Shown here piece after piece: positions 43,880 to 53,233 of a stretch of DNA of 64,000 bases; within the stretch, counting starts at the first letter, position 1; each line of letters begins with the position of its first letter. The stretch is taken from positions 4,402,001-4,466,000 of the forward strand of contig OZ241377.1 of the NCBI GenBank assembly GCA_965200615.1. Reading direction: 5' to 3'. The position numbers and the translations under genes are program-made. Below the pieces are notes generated by a model. The model saw only the letters and a list, made by a program, of their open reading frames with translations. It made no database searches and was not told where the DNA came from. Origin of the DNA: Bin5 sp965200615. GTDB taxonomy: Bacteria > Chloroflexota > Anaerolineae > Caldilineales > Caldilineaceae.

Positions 43880-43979
43880 AGGCCCGGTGGCAGCAGGACG
43901 CATGAAAGTGGGCGCAAATAGTCTGGTTCATAAGATTTCGCGCTCCCCTTCCTGAACGAGCTGGATACGATACTGACTG

Positions 43980-45572
43980 ATGAATTCGACATTTGCTCTG
44001 CCGTGGGACCATAAAGAGTGGAACATCGTGGACGGCGGGCTGTTGCCGGCGCTTGTCGGTGTCATGCGCTTCTGTTGGATCTGGCCCTGGATGCTGTTGC
44101 TGCAGGGATTTCTGGCTCCCTCCCTCTCTGCGCCTCTGATGTACCCCTGGATGGTGATTATCCTGCCAATTCTCAGCTTTTCCTTCGCACGTTGGTCGAT
44201 GCCGACTCTGGCTGAGCGCAGGGATTTTCGCAGGACGAATCAGATACGGCAGCAAATTGCCACGTTCGGATGTGCGGCGATCCTGTTTCTGCTGTGGCTG
44301 CGCTTTCTGCGACCAGAGTTCTGGTTGGTGGACCTGCGCTGGCTGATAGCCGCAGGGTACGATCTGATTTACTGGAACGCGGTCCCGATCGAAGTTCCCG
44401 GCACGCTACTCTTTCTGCTCCTGGGTGTTTTTCTCTGGCTGCGGGGCGCGCTGGACGGGCATGGCCAGTACCGCCACGATGAGATCTGGAGGGCGTTTCT
44501 CTCAGGCGGCGCTGCACTTGCCCTGTTTGCCTGGATCGTTCCTCCAGTGCCGGCTATTGAGCAAGCTGACGCGGCAGCGACCCCACTCATGTCGGCCGGC
44601 GGCCAGCTTTCCAACTCCATTTGGCTGATACTACTCTTTGCGGCCTCAGGACTTGCTGGGATGGGTATTGCCAACCTCGGGAAATCGGGCGGGTGGAGAC
44701 GCCGCGCGCGCGTAGCCAGATTGCGCCCCAACCGCGGCTGGATGGCCGGAATTGGGCTGACGATCTTCGTCATGCTGGGAATGGCCCTGCTGATGGCGTT
44801 GATCATTCAGCCGGAGGACGCTGCCATCCTTTGGAAGGCGCTCGGGCTGATCTGGCAGGGGGTCAGTACAGTTCTCATTTGGATCATCACAATCGTCGCC
44901 TACCCGATCTTCCTGGTCCTTGAGTATCTGATACGCCTGCTGCGCAGCCTGTTTGGTGAGCGTTCTCAGGAAACGGAGCCTCTCGAGTTTGAACAGGTTC
45001 CTACGCCTGAGCCGATGCCGGAGCCGCCGGAGAGGGTCGTTGAAGCGATGCCAGAGCCTTTCCGGTGGGTCGCTCTGATCGTGGTAGCGGCAGGCGTATT
45101 CATCATTTTCATGCTCGTTCTGCGTCAGTTGAAGAGTCGTCCCGAAGAGGAGAGCGACGAGGTACGCGAATCGATTCTGACAGCCAGCCTGTTGCAGTCT
45201 CAGCTTGCCGATCTGTGGGCCCGTCTGCGTTCGCAGTTCGGCCCTTCACCGGACGAACCGGACCCGTTCTTGTCATTGGAAGGGGAGACCGACACGCGTC
45301 GCCTTATTCGCGCAATCTATCAGCGAATGCTGGCATTCGCCCAGATTCGGAGCGCCCCCAGGATGCAGGACGAGACTCCCGGCCGCTATGGGGTTCGTCT
45401 GGCCGGTCGACCGGGCTTTAAAGGGTCGCTGGTGCAGACTATCACCGGCGCCTATGACGAGGCCCGCTATGGTGATCAGCCGCCTTCGGAGCAGACCGCG
45501 GAGGCGGCGGCGAAAGCGTGGCAGGAGATGGAAGACGCTCTGACACCGAAGCCATTAGAGGACGAGTCTTAA
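43980..45572 (+). CDS. DUF4129-type multi-pass membrane protein
   Basis: 530 residues. About nine hydrophobic segments occupy residues 1-320, then a proline/glutamate-rich linker, one more helix near 360-380, and a cytoplasmic DUF4129-like domain ('DTRRLIRAIYQRMLAFAQIR' with 'ETPGRYGVRLAG'). In many genomes this domain is the tail of TgpA-type transglutaminases; the transglutaminase core was not found here. It completes the MoxR-DUF58-DUF4129 set. The function of the set is not established. Confidence 0.8.
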   Translation: MNSTFALPWDHKEWNIVDGGLLPALVGVMRFCWIWPWMLLLQGFLAPSLSAPLMYPWMVIILPILSFSFARWSMPTLAERRDFRRTNQIRQQIATFGCAAILFLLWLRFLRPEFWLVDLRWLIAAGYDLIYWNAVPIEVPGTLLFLLLGVFLWLRGALDGHGQYRHDEIWRAFLSGGAALALFAWIVPPVPAIEQADAAATPLMSAGGQLSNSIWLILLFAASGLAGMGIANLGKSGGWRRRARVARLRPNRGWMAGIGLTIFVMLGMALLMALIIQPEDAAILWKALGLIWQGVSTVLIWIITIVAYPIFLVLEYLIRLLRSLFGERSQETEPLEFEQVPTPEPMPEPPERVVEAMPEPFRWVALIVVAAGVFIIFMLVLRQLKSRPEEESDEVRESILTASLLQSQLADLWARLRSQFGPSPDEPDPFLSLEGETDTRRLIRAIYQRMLAFAQIRSAPRMQDETPGRYGVRLAGRPGFKGSLVQTITGAYDEARYGDQPPSEQTAEAAAKAWQEMEDALTPKPLEDES

Positions 45573-45632
45573 CGTAGATTTCGAGAGCGCTCTTTCCAGT
45601 CCCCTTACATTGCCCTGTCCGGAGAATCTCCA

Positions 45633-47183
45633 ATGAACGGCGCACAGGCACTGATTCGCACCCTTTATGACGGCGGCGTAGACACCTGTTTCATGAATCC
45701 CGGCACGTCGGAGATGCACTTTGTGGCCGCGCTGGATTCCGTGCCGGAGATGCACTCGGTTCTTTGCCTGTTTGAGGGTGTCGCGACCGGGTGCGCGGAC
45801 GGCTACGCCCGCATGACCGGCAAGCCGGCGGCGACACTGCTGCACTTGGGCCCAGGGCTGGGAAATGGAATCTCCAATTTGCACAATGGGCGCAAGGCCC
45901 ACTCTCCGATCGTCAACATAGTGGGGGATCACGCGACCTATCACCTCAAGTATGACGCGCCGCTGACATCGGACATCGAGGGGCTGGCCCGGCCGGTCTC
46001 GGGCTGGGTGCGCACGTCGCCCAATTCGCGCGCGGTTGCCGCAGACGGGGCCGAGGCTATCGCCGCGGCCTGTACGCCTCCGGGGCAGGTGGCAACACTG
46101 ATACTGCCGGCGGATACGGCTTGGGGAGCGGCGGACGGTCCGGCTCCCCCACAGAGCGCGCTGCCGCGGGCCAGCGTACCCGAGGAGCGTATTTCAGCCA
46201 TCGCCCGTTTGCTTCGTCAGGGAGAAGAGACGGTCCTTCTCGTGGGCGACCAGGTGATGCGCAGCGCAGGGGTCAGCGAACTTGCCTGCCGGATCGCGGC
46301 GGGAGCAAACGCCCGGGTCGTTGGCAATCGCGCGGCGGCGCGGGTTTCGAGAGGCGCGGGCCGCCCTGTCCTGGCTCGCCTGCCCTATCCTGTCGATCAG
46401 GCTGTCTCTCTGTTGGCGGGCGCACGCCACGTCGTTCTTGTCGGCGCCAAAGACCCGGTGGGATTCTTCGCCTACCCAGACAGCCCCAGCCGGCTGGCGC
46501 CGCCGGACGCAGGCATCCATCTGCTCGCTTCCGAGGATGAGGACGTACCCGCCGCGCTCGATGCGTTGAATGAAGAGTTGGGCGCGCCGGCAACCTCGAC
46601 TGCCGCGGCCCGATTAGAACGCCCGGCCCTGCCGACCGGCGAACTCACGCCGGAGGCGGCCTGGACCGCGCTGTGCGCACTGATGCCGGAAAATGCAATC
46701 GTCGCCGATGAGTCGGTCACTTGCGGCCGGCAGGCGTATCCCCACACCGAAACGGCGCCGCCTCATGACTGGCTTCACGTGACAGGAGGCTCTATCGGCC
46801 AGGGCCTGCCAGCGGCCACCGGGGCGGCCGTGGCCTGCCCGGACCGGCAGGTGTTTGCCATGGAGGGTGACGGCTCCGGCATGTATACTTTGCAGGCCCT
46901 GTGGACGCAGGCGCGCGAGTCGCTGAATGTCGTGAACGTCATTTTCGCTAATCGCAGTTACCGCATTCTGCAGGGCGAACTGTTGAATGTGGGGGGCGAC
47001 GCTGAACCAGGTCCACATGCCCAGGCGATGATGCGCCTTGATTCTCCGGAGTTGAACTGGGTCTCGATCTCCGAAGGTATGGGCGTTCCCGCGATCCGCG
47101 TCGAGAGCGCCGATGCCTTCACCGCGGCGTTACGTCGGGGGATTGAAGAGCCGGGACCGATGCTTATAGAGGCGACGATCTGA
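45633..47183 (+). CDS. Thiamine-diphosphate enzyme, acetolactate synthase large-subunit-like
   Basis: 516 residues, a second TPP enzyme unlike the one at 34105. The catalytic glutamate is in 'LCLFEGVATGCADGYAR' (near residue 49); 'LLHLGPGLGNGISNL' follows; the TPP motif starts at 'AMEGDGSGMYTLQALWTQA' (near 410) and ends with 'VIFANRSYRIL'. This subgroup ('FMNPGTSEMHFV' start) is often annotated as acetolactate synthase but is likely a decarboxylase or benzaldehyde-lyase-like enzyme. A GGAGAAT ribosome site precedes the ATG. Confidence 0.87.
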   Translation: MNGAQALIRTLYDGGVDTCFMNPGTSEMHFVAALDSVPEMHSVLCLFEGVATGCADGYARMTGKPAATLLHLGPGLGNGISNLHNGRKAHSPIVNIVGDHATYHLKYDAPLTSDIEGLARPVSGWVRTSPNSRAVAADGAEAIAAACTPPGQVATLILPADTAWGAADGPAPPQSALPRASVPEERISAIARLLRQGEETVLLVGDQVMRSAGVSELACRIAAGANARVVGNRAAARVSRGAGRPVLARLPYPVDQAVSLLAGARHVVLVGAKDPVGFFAYPDSPSRLAPPDAGIHLLASEDEDVPAALDALNEELGAPATSTAAARLERPALPTGELTPEAAWTALCALMPENAIVADESVTCGRQAYPHTETAPPHDWLHVTGGSIGQGLPAATGAAVACPDRQVFAMEGDGSGMYTLQALWTQARESLNVVNVIFANRSYRILQGELLNVGGDAEPGPHAQAMMRLDSPELNWVSISEGMGVPAIRVESADAFTAALRRGIEEPGPMLIEATI

Positions 47184-47244
47184 CGGCAAGCAGCCTGCGA
47201 TGGAACTCCGTCGTCGTTCGACTTGAACACTTTCCCTTTCAGCC

Positions 47245-48897
47245 ATGGACGCAGTTGAATCTAAGCAGCCATCAGGAGATGCAGTCGCGCAGGCCATCGA
47301 CGCCTTCATGGCGGAGCGCGCGCCGGTCTACATTGTCGGCGGCGCGGTCCGGGACCATCTGCTGGGCATCTCTTCAATTCCGGGCTGGACGCGTGCGAAC
47401 TCAGACGGACAGGCTCACCGCGGCGCCGGCGATTGCCGCTCGCGCGCTCGGGCCCCGGCCTCGACAACGGACCTGGACCTTGTCCTGAACGGGCCGGTAT
47501 TGCCCCTGGCGCGACGCGTGGCGGACAGGCTGGGCTGGGCCTACTATCCCCTGGACGAAGCGAGGGACGTCGCCCGGCTTATCGGGAAAGGCAGCGACGG
47601 TCGGCGAATTGAGTGTGACGCCGCGGCATTGCGATGCGACCTGCGGTCCGACCTGCTGGCGCGTGACTTCAGCGCCAATGCGCTGGCACTGGAACTTTCG
47701 GCGGACGGACCACGCCAGCTGATTGACATGTGCGGTGGCATGGCGGATATCAGTTCGTACACGCTGCGGCGCATTTCGGACGAGAGTCTGCGCAGCGACC
47801 CGATCAGGCTGTTGCGCGCGGTGCGCCTGGCCGCTCAACTGGGCTTTACGATTGAGGATGAAACACGAAGGCAGATCGTTGACCTGGCCGGGACGATCCT
47901 CAGCGTCAGCGCCGAACGTCTGCGGCAGGAATTGTGGAAGTTACTGGCCTGTTCGCGTCCGGACGACGGGATCAGGGAGTTGAATGCGCTCGGGCTGCTT
48001 GACCACCTGTTGCCGGAGGTCGGCGCACTGCAAGGCGTGACGCAGTCATCTCGCCACCATCTTGATGCCTACGACCACAGCCTGTTGACGGCGCGCCACG
48101 CAGCCGAACTACGGGACTGGCTGCGCGGTGGTTCCCCGCTGGAGGATGGCAAGCTGAGAGGATCTCTGGAAGCATGGGCAGAGCCGCTGCGCGCCCATTT
48201 TGGTGAGGAGATCGCGGCCGGTCACGACCGTGCCGGATGGCTGGTCTGGCATGCACTGCTTCACGATACGGGAAAGGCCGGTAGATTTGCCGCGGATTCC
48301 AGGGGCGGCGCCAAACGTCAGTCCCATGCCGGCCACCAGCTGTTGAGCGCGGAGATAGCTGGCCGGCGCGTTGCACAGCTCCACTTCAGCAGGCATGAAG
48401 TCCTACTGGCTGAGCGGGTGGCTTCCATGCACAGCGTACCTCGCAACCTGGTCAAGTCACTTCCCCGTGTTGAGAACCGCATCGGTCCGCGGACGGCATA
48501 TCGGTTTTTTCGCGATGCAGGCAGCGTGACGGCGGGGCGTCAGATTGAGCATCATCTGCAATCGAGCGGCGCACGGCAACGTCTCGACGGGCTGGATGTG
48601 ACGCTGCAGGCGATCTCGGACCTGCAGGCGACTGGGCTGGAGCGAGGGCCAGAGTGGGATTGTTTCCTCAAGGCCGTGGAAGGGCTGTTTTCCTTTGCCT
48701 TTTCACGGCCGGCGGACTACCCGGCCGCGCCGCTGGTGGATGGCCATACGCTGATGAGGCGCCTGGGGTTGGAACCGGGGCCGGCTGTGGGGTCCATTAT
48801 GCGGGAACTGTCGGAGGCGCAGGCAGCCGGCGCCGTGGCAAACTCAGAAGAGGCAGTGACGTTGGCAAGAGAGCTGTTGGCAAGAGGGGTGAGATAG
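47245..48897 (+). CDS. CCA-adding enzyme / poly(A) polymerase family with HD domain
   Basis: 550 residues. The nucleotidyltransferase head has 'YIVGGAVRDHLLG' (near residue 30) and the carboxylates in 'TTDLDLVLNG'; 'ARDFSANALAL', 'LRRISDESLRSDPIRLLRAVRLA' and an HD-type phosphohydrolase segment ('HALLHDTGKAGRFA') follow. Oddly, about 33 residues (47368-47466, arginine and serine rich) stand between 'LLG' and 'TTDLDLV', where relatives have only a few. The enzyme would add or repair the tRNA CCA end, needed here because tRNA-Ser lacks an encoded CCA. Confidence 0.88.
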   Translation: MDAVESKQPSGDAVAQAIDAFMAERAPVYIVGGAVRDHLLGISSIPGWTRANSDGQAHRGAGDCRSRARAPASTTDLDLVLNGPVLPLARRVADRLGWAYYPLDEARDVARLIGKGSDGRRIECDAAALRCDLRSDLLARDFSANALALELSADGPRQLIDMCGGMADISSYTLRRISDESLRSDPIRLLRAVRLAAQLGFTIEDETRRQIVDLAGTILSVSAERLRQELWKLLACSRPDDGIRELNALGLLDHLLPEVGALQGVTQSSRHHLDAYDHSLLTARHAAELRDWLRGGSPLEDGKLRGSLEAWAEPLRAHFGEEIAAGHDRAGWLVWHALLHDTGKAGRFAADSRGGAKRQSHAGHQLLSAEIAGRRVAQLHFSRHEVLLAERVASMHSVPRNLVKSLPRVENRIGPRTAYRFFRDAGSVTAGRQIEHHLQSSGARQRLDGLDVTLQAISDLQATGLERGPEWDCFLKAVEGLFSFAFSRPADYPAAPLVDGHTLMRRLGLEPGPAVGSIMRELSEAQAAGAVANSEEAVTLARELLARGVR

Positions 48898-48933
48898 GTA
48901 AAGAGACGCTTCCAAGCGGAACCTGCTGGTTGC

Positions 48934-50007
48934 TCATGCCACATTCTTCGTCGCGGCTCGTTCCAAACGGGCACGCGCGGCGCCGCTCTCGATGATGCGC
49001 CTGGCGCGACTTATCCCGTCGGGAACACTCAGGGCCAGATCAAAGAGATGGAGAATGACACCGGTAGTCAGGCAGACCTGCTCGGTCGCGTCGCATTCTT
49101 CTGATGCGAGTACCCTTGCATTGAGTTCGGCATGGCCTGCGGCGTCTGCGGGTCCGGGTACGCGCACTCGCTCGATATGACCGAGGGCTTCAGGATCCAG
49201 GACCAGGTCGTTGGCCGCATCTTCTGCAAAAACGTGGGACTTGCGGCCGACGGCCATTTCGACTGAGCCTTCCTCTCCCTGGATGATAAAGCTGCGCACG
49301 GAGCCTGTCTGCACGGCGCGCAGGCGCTCGATGTAGTTTCCGTGGAAGAATCCGCTGACCTGATAGGGGGCGTTGGCTGGATTGAGGAGTTTCTCGACAC
49401 TGTTGAGGACAGTTCGAAGGCCAAACTGGCGCCGCAATGGTAGCAGGGCATGCCATTGCGGCGCGAATCTTTCTGCGGACAGGTAGCCGATGCCGACCGC
49501 TTCGATCGTTGACTGGACGGCTTCCGGCTCCAGGTCGTCGGCGATGCCCAGTTCCCTCAGAACCGGCCCTGGCCCTATGCCCTCCTTGGTGGGTACGCCT
49601 TCATCGCCATGCAGGACGACAGGCATTCCGGCTTCGGCGAGAACAGTTGCTATGGCGGGGGCCAGCTGCGCGCTCTTTACCTTGCCGTCGTAGGGCACAG
49701 CCAGATCGAGCAGCCCCTCGACCCGGGGACGAATCTGCGTGATTGTTTCTGCCCGCAAGAGCGCGGTGAAGCCCCGAACCTCGTCGACAGCCTCACCTTT
49801 TACCCGTTGCGTAATCAGAAAGGCGCCGGCCTGCGCTGGGGAGCAGGTCTGTTCGACGATCTGGCGCAGGGCTTCTACTGACTCCTCGTAGGTAAGATCG
49901 CGCTTCAGCTTCTCGCCGCGCCCGACCGCTTGAATGAAAGGGACAAATGGGACCGGGTCCCGGTCCGTTTCATAGATTGAGCGGAATTCCGGGGTCGCGG
50001 CCAGCAT
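48934..50007 (-). CDS. TrpD2-like glycosyl transferase family 3 protein
   Basis: 357 residues related to anthranilate phosphoribosyltransferase. An N-terminal helical domain ('DLTYEESVEALRQIVEQ') precedes the glycosyltransferase core with 'DLAVPYDGKVKSAQLAP', 'VVLHGDEGVPTKEGIGPG' and 'GLRTVLNSVEKLLNP'. The canonical TrpD phosphate loop GTGGD is replaced, as in TrpD2 (YbiB) proteins, which bind nucleic acid rather than make tryptophan. No trp genes are nearby. It is the last gene of the sulfite reductase group, behind an AAGGA ribosome site. Confidence 0.82.
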   Translation of the reverse strand: MLAATPEFRSIYETDRDPVPFVPFIQAVGRGEKLKRDLTYEESVEALRQIVEQTCSPAQAGAFLITQRVKGEAVDEVRGFTALLRAETITQIRPRVEGLLDLAVPYDGKVKSAQLAPAIATVLAEAGMPVVLHGDEGVPTKEGIGPGPVLRELGIADDLEPEAVQSTIEAVGIGYLSAERFAPQWHALLPLRRQFGLRTVLNSVEKLLNPANAPYQVSGFFHGNYIERLRAVQTGSVRSFIIQGEEGSVEMAVGRKSHVFAEDAANDLVLDPEALGHIERVRVPGPADAAGHAELNARVLASEECDATEQVCLTTGVILHLFDLALSVPDGISRARRIIESGAARARLERAATKNVA

Positions 50008-50056
50008 ATGGGTCGGTCCTTAACGGTTGCAGGGAGGACGGGAAGAGGTCAGACGT

Positions 50057-50662
50057 TCAGTCCCCGCTCACCAGTTGGTTGAGAAGCGTGTCAACATCCG
50101 GGGCGGAAGGCGCGTGCAACTCGAAAGTCAGAGGCTCGCGGGCGTCGTTAGCGACGCGGGTTACGGTGGCGTCGTCCCCGAAGATGGCGGCCAGATTGTC
50201 CGAAAGCTGGGCCTGGGCAGCGGTGGCGGGGGAATCGGCGCCGTCACCATTTGCGGCGTTGGGGTAGTTGAGCCGGTCCAACAGTACGATCGTGGCCCCG
50301 TCGGTGCGCAACTTCAATTTTCCCTTCAGCTCCACATCGTTCTCTGTCAACTTTGCCCCGTTCAACGCCTGGGACATCGTCTTGCCCAGGGCATCTGACA
50401 GGTCGGAGCCGACGTCACGTTTGCGTACATAGAGCAGGCCCGGCTTGCCGTCGGTCAAGTCGATAACGTAGTCGGCTTCGTGGCCTACGAGAAGAATCGC
50501 CGGACCGTCCTTTATATGCTTATAGTCGGCCACATCGAGCAGCAACTCGTTGGGCACAACATCCTCCCGGATCCAGCGATGGAAAACAGGGATAAAGGAT
50601 TCGACGTCAACTGAAAACTGTTCAAAGAAGAACTTAACGCACAGGCGATGGGGCGCGATCAT
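50057..50662 (-). CDS. Conserved unknown protein between sulfite reductase and TrpD2
   Basis: 201 residues, soluble. The N-terminal 'LCVKFFFEQFSVDVESFIPVFHRWI' and 'LLLDVADYKHIKDGPAILLVGHEADY' read like a compact alpha/beta domain. As far as I recall, similar proteins occur beside sulfite or nitrite reductase genes in cyanobacteria and Chloroflexota, but no function is known to me. The C-terminal 60 residues are more variable. It starts 75 bases after the reductase stop on the same strand and must be cotranscribed. Confidence 0.75.
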   Translation of the reverse strand: MIAPHRLCVKFFFEQFSVDVESFIPVFHRWIREDVVPNELLLDVADYKHIKDGPAILLVGHEADYVIDLTDGKPGLLYVRKRDVGSDLSDALGKTMSQALNGAKLTENDVELKGKLKLRTDGATIVLLDRLNYPNAANGDGADSPATAAQAQLSDNLAAIFGDDATVTRVANDAREPLTFELHAPSAPDVDTLLNQLVSGD

Positions 50663-50736
50663 CGTATACTCCAGCGGCGGTGAAAGATGGCTCGTCGCCT
50701 GTGCTTGACCAGTCTGGCACAGGCGGCGGATTGCGA

Positions 50737-52995
50737 TCAGATCTCTATCAGGACGTTGCCGCCGACCCTGGATTCGCAGGCATGGGTGGCCTCGATAAAC
50801 AGGAGCGCCTCTTCGATCAACCTGTGGGCGGCATCATTATCGGGTTTTGGATCGCCGTTGCTGTGCCGGTCCAACAGGTACTGGCCGAACTTGCCCTTGG
50901 CGTACTGGTCGAAGAACAGTTCGGTATCGAAGAAGCGGGTCTTGAACTCCTGCACGATGCGATCCGGGCTATCGCCAACATCCAGGAACTGGGTCCGCAC
51001 AAGGGCTCTGGCCGCCTTGAGCATCGAAGAGTAGGCCAGGGCGTCGGCCCTCACCGGGTCGTTCTCATCCAGCGCGACCTGCGCTTCGAAGGCCTCTGAT
51101 TCTGCCGGTGAGATCTCCATTGAGAAGAGGGAGACAACCTCGCCGGCACATTCGCCGATGCCGATATCGCCGAGGCTGAAGACTCGTGGATCGCCCCAGT
51201 CGGAGAAGTACTCCGGTTGCTGTTCAAAGGCTGGCAACTGCATGAAGGGCTGAATGATTTTGCGCGCTTCCTTCTTGCCGATACGTCCAATCCAATCCTG
51301 GAAGGTTTCGCCCTTTGACCGTTCCTCCACATAGCGGGACGTAATCGTATCGACGACCTCTGGCACGGTCCTGGAAGGAACAGCGCCAACGGCCAGCCCG
51401 TAACTGCCGGCATTGTCATGCCACTTGCCCCCCAGGATGACCTGGAAGTGGGGCATTTTGAAGTTGCCGGAGCGGCGGCTGTTGCCGAAGAAGCCGATGT
51501 CGGAGACATGGTGCTGACCGCAGGAGTTGAAACAGCCGCTGATCTTGATCTTCAGGTCCTTGATGGCGTCAGGCAGGGACGCGCTCTTGGCGGTGAGGCG
51601 CGTTCGCAACTCACCTGCGAGCCCGCGTGAGGAGGCGATGCCCAGCTTGCAGGTGTCGGTACCGGGGCAGGCGGTAATGTCGACGAGGGTGCCGGCGCCG
51701 GGATCACCGAGCCCGACATCTTTGAGCTCCTCGTACAGATTGGGCAGATCGGAATCTGAGACCCAGCGCAGAACGATATTCTGCTCTACCGTTGAGCGCA
51801 CATTGTCGCCGACATACTTGCGGGCGATGTCGGCCAGCTTCCAGGTCTGCTGAGAGGTCAGATCGCCCAGGGGCAGATTTACGGTAACAACGCTGTAACC
51901 TTCCTGGCGCTGACTATAGACGTTGGTCTCGAACCACTGGTTGAACTCTGAAGAGCGAACCTGACCGTTCAAAAATGTGGGCGGCCTGGATGGCTTCTCC
52001 TCGTAATGAGGGAGCGTGTCCATATAGGCGGTCCAGCGGTCGTCGTGGGGCAATGTCTTGCGCTCTTCCTCCACGAGCCGGCGGAACTCTTCGATTCCGA
52101 GTTTGGCGACGAGGAACTTTATTCGGGCGCGGTTACGGTTGCGCTTTTCGCCCAGCCGAGCGAAAACGCGGGAGACTGCCTGCGCCAAGGGCAAAATCTC
52201 CTCTTCCGGCGTGAATTCGCTCAGCACCTTGGCCTGGTGGGGCACTGTGCCAAGGCCGCCGCCCACATACACCTTGAAACCGCGCTTGGGCTTGCCGTCA
52301 ACCTCCTGAATCTGGGCAAGGTAGCCGATATCATGCATCATCACCAGCCCACAGGCTTCGGCTTCGCAGCCGGAAAAGGCCGGCTTGAACTTGCGGCCGA
52401 AGTCCTGGACGTCGTCATGGCCGAGCAGGAACTGGGCGAAGGCCTCGGAATAAGGCGTGGCGTCAAAGACCTCCGTGCGGCAGACACCGGCCAGGTGGCA
52501 GCAGGTGACATTGCGGACGGAGTTGCCGCAGGCTTCGCGAGTCGTAATGCCGACCGCGGCCAGACGGCGCATCATGTCTGGCGTGTCCTCGATATGAACA
52601 AAGTGCAGCTGAATGTCCTGGCGGGTCGTGATATGCAGAATGCCGTCGGAGTATTCGTCGGCAACCTGCGCCAGCACGTCCAGCTGATCCGGTGTCAGTC
52701 CTCCGCCGGGAACTTTGATGCGTTGCATACCAGGCGCGTGCCAGAGGGTATCCGGGCCTTTGATCCGCTCCTTTTCCTCGAATACAAGCACCCGACTCTC
52801 GAAACCGTCGTGCCGCTGGCCATTGTCGTAGCGCTGGCCGTACACGCCACGACGCAGACGCGTTTCGGCGAAGACTTTCTCGTCCAGTTTCCCTTGGCCC
52901 ATCAGTTCCATCTGGCCTTCGAAAATATCGATTTCGTGGGCCAGATCATCGGACATTTCATCCGCCAGGACGTCTTTCCAACCGATGTTCGACAC
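50737..52995 (-). CDS. Ferredoxin-type nitrite/sulfite reductase with C-terminal extension
   Basis: 752 residues. The two ferrodoxin-like halves and sirohaem domains are present. The siroheme-[4Fe4S] cysteines lie in 'ITACPGTDTCKLG' (C-x5-C) and 'SGCFNSCGQHH' (C-x3-C), near residues 440-490. The first half has 'HITTRQDIQLHFV' and 'NVTCCHLAGVCRTE'. The last 150 residues are extra, helical and HEPN-like. It reduces sulfite to sulfide or nitrite to ammonia with electrons from ferredoxin. GTG 52995 is the start because AAGGAG lies six bases before it; a TTG at 53067 would only add a weak extension. Confidence 0.92.
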   Translation of the reverse strand: MSNIGWKDVLADEMSDDLAHEIDIFEGQMELMGQGKLDEKVFAETRLRRGVYGQRYDNGQRHDGFESRVLVFEEKERIKGPDTLWHAPGMQRIKVPGGGLTPDQLDVLAQVADEYSDGILHITTRQDIQLHFVHIEDTPDMMRRLAAVGITTREACGNSVRNVTCCHLAGVCRTEVFDATPYSEAFAQFLLGHDDVQDFGRKFKPAFSGCEAEACGLVMMHDIGYLAQIQEVDGKPKRGFKVYVGGGLGTVPHQAKVLSEFTPEEEILPLAQAVSRVFARLGEKRNRNRARIKFLVAKLGIEEFRRLVEEERKTLPHDDRWTAYMDTLPHYEEKPSRPPTFLNGQVRSSEFNQWFETNVYSQRQEGYSVVTVNLPLGDLTSQQTWKLADIARKYVGDNVRSTVEQNIVLRWVSDSDLPNLYEELKDVGLGDPGAGTLVDITACPGTDTCKLGIASSRGLAGELRTRLTAKSASLPDAIKDLKIKISGCFNSCGQHHVSDIGFFGNSRRSGNFKMPHFQVILGGKWHDNAGSYGLAVGAVPSRTVPEVVDTITSRYVEERSKGETFQDWIGRIGKKEARKIIQPFMQLPAFEQQPEYFSDWGDPRVFSLGDIGIGECAGEVVSLFSMEISPAESEAFEAQVALDENDPVRADALAYSSMLKAARALVRTQFLDVGDSPDRIVQEFKTRFFDTELFFDQYAKGKFGQYLLDRHSNGDPKPDNDAAHRLIEEALLFIEATHACESRVGGNVLIEI

Positions 52996-53188
52996 AGTTG
53001 TCTCCTTGCCTGTTGTCAGCTTCTCCGCCAGCAGGTCAGCGTGGATGAAGCCGGTAACGTTAAGCAATGCTCATGACCGGTTCCCATTGGCCCCAGCCGC
53101 GAATTTGCAGGAAGGCCGACGGATTGGAACGGTAGAGCCTCAAAGGTCCCTCCAGACATATTCCTCTATGGGGTCGCACTTAATCACA

Positions 53189-53218
53189 ATTGTAGGGCAA
53201 CGGCGCTCATTTTGTCAA
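53189..53218 (-). promoter_or_regulatory. Strong promoter of the sulfite reductase operon
   Basis: On the minus strand a perfect TTGACA (53213-53218) and TACAAT (53189-53194) are 18 bases apart, the best promoter in the window by eye. The leader to the GTG at 52995 is about 190 bases, long enough for post-transcriptional control, though no known riboswitch was recognised. Confidence 0.6.
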
Positions 53219-53233
53219 GCTGGTTATGTCGGG

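Noticed and set aside
34105..47183. Two acetolactate-synthase-like genes as branched-chain amino acid synthesis
   Set aside because: No ilvH, ilvC, ilvD or leu genes are adjacent and the two proteins belong to different subgroups; catabolic roles are as likely.
48934..50007. TrpD2-like gene as true tryptophan biosynthesis gene
   Set aside because: The TrpD phosphate loop is not conserved and no trp genes are nearby.
52006..53076. 356-codon plus-strand frame opposite sulfite reductase
   Set aside because: Shadow; the minus frame carries the siroheme and iron-sulfur cysteines.
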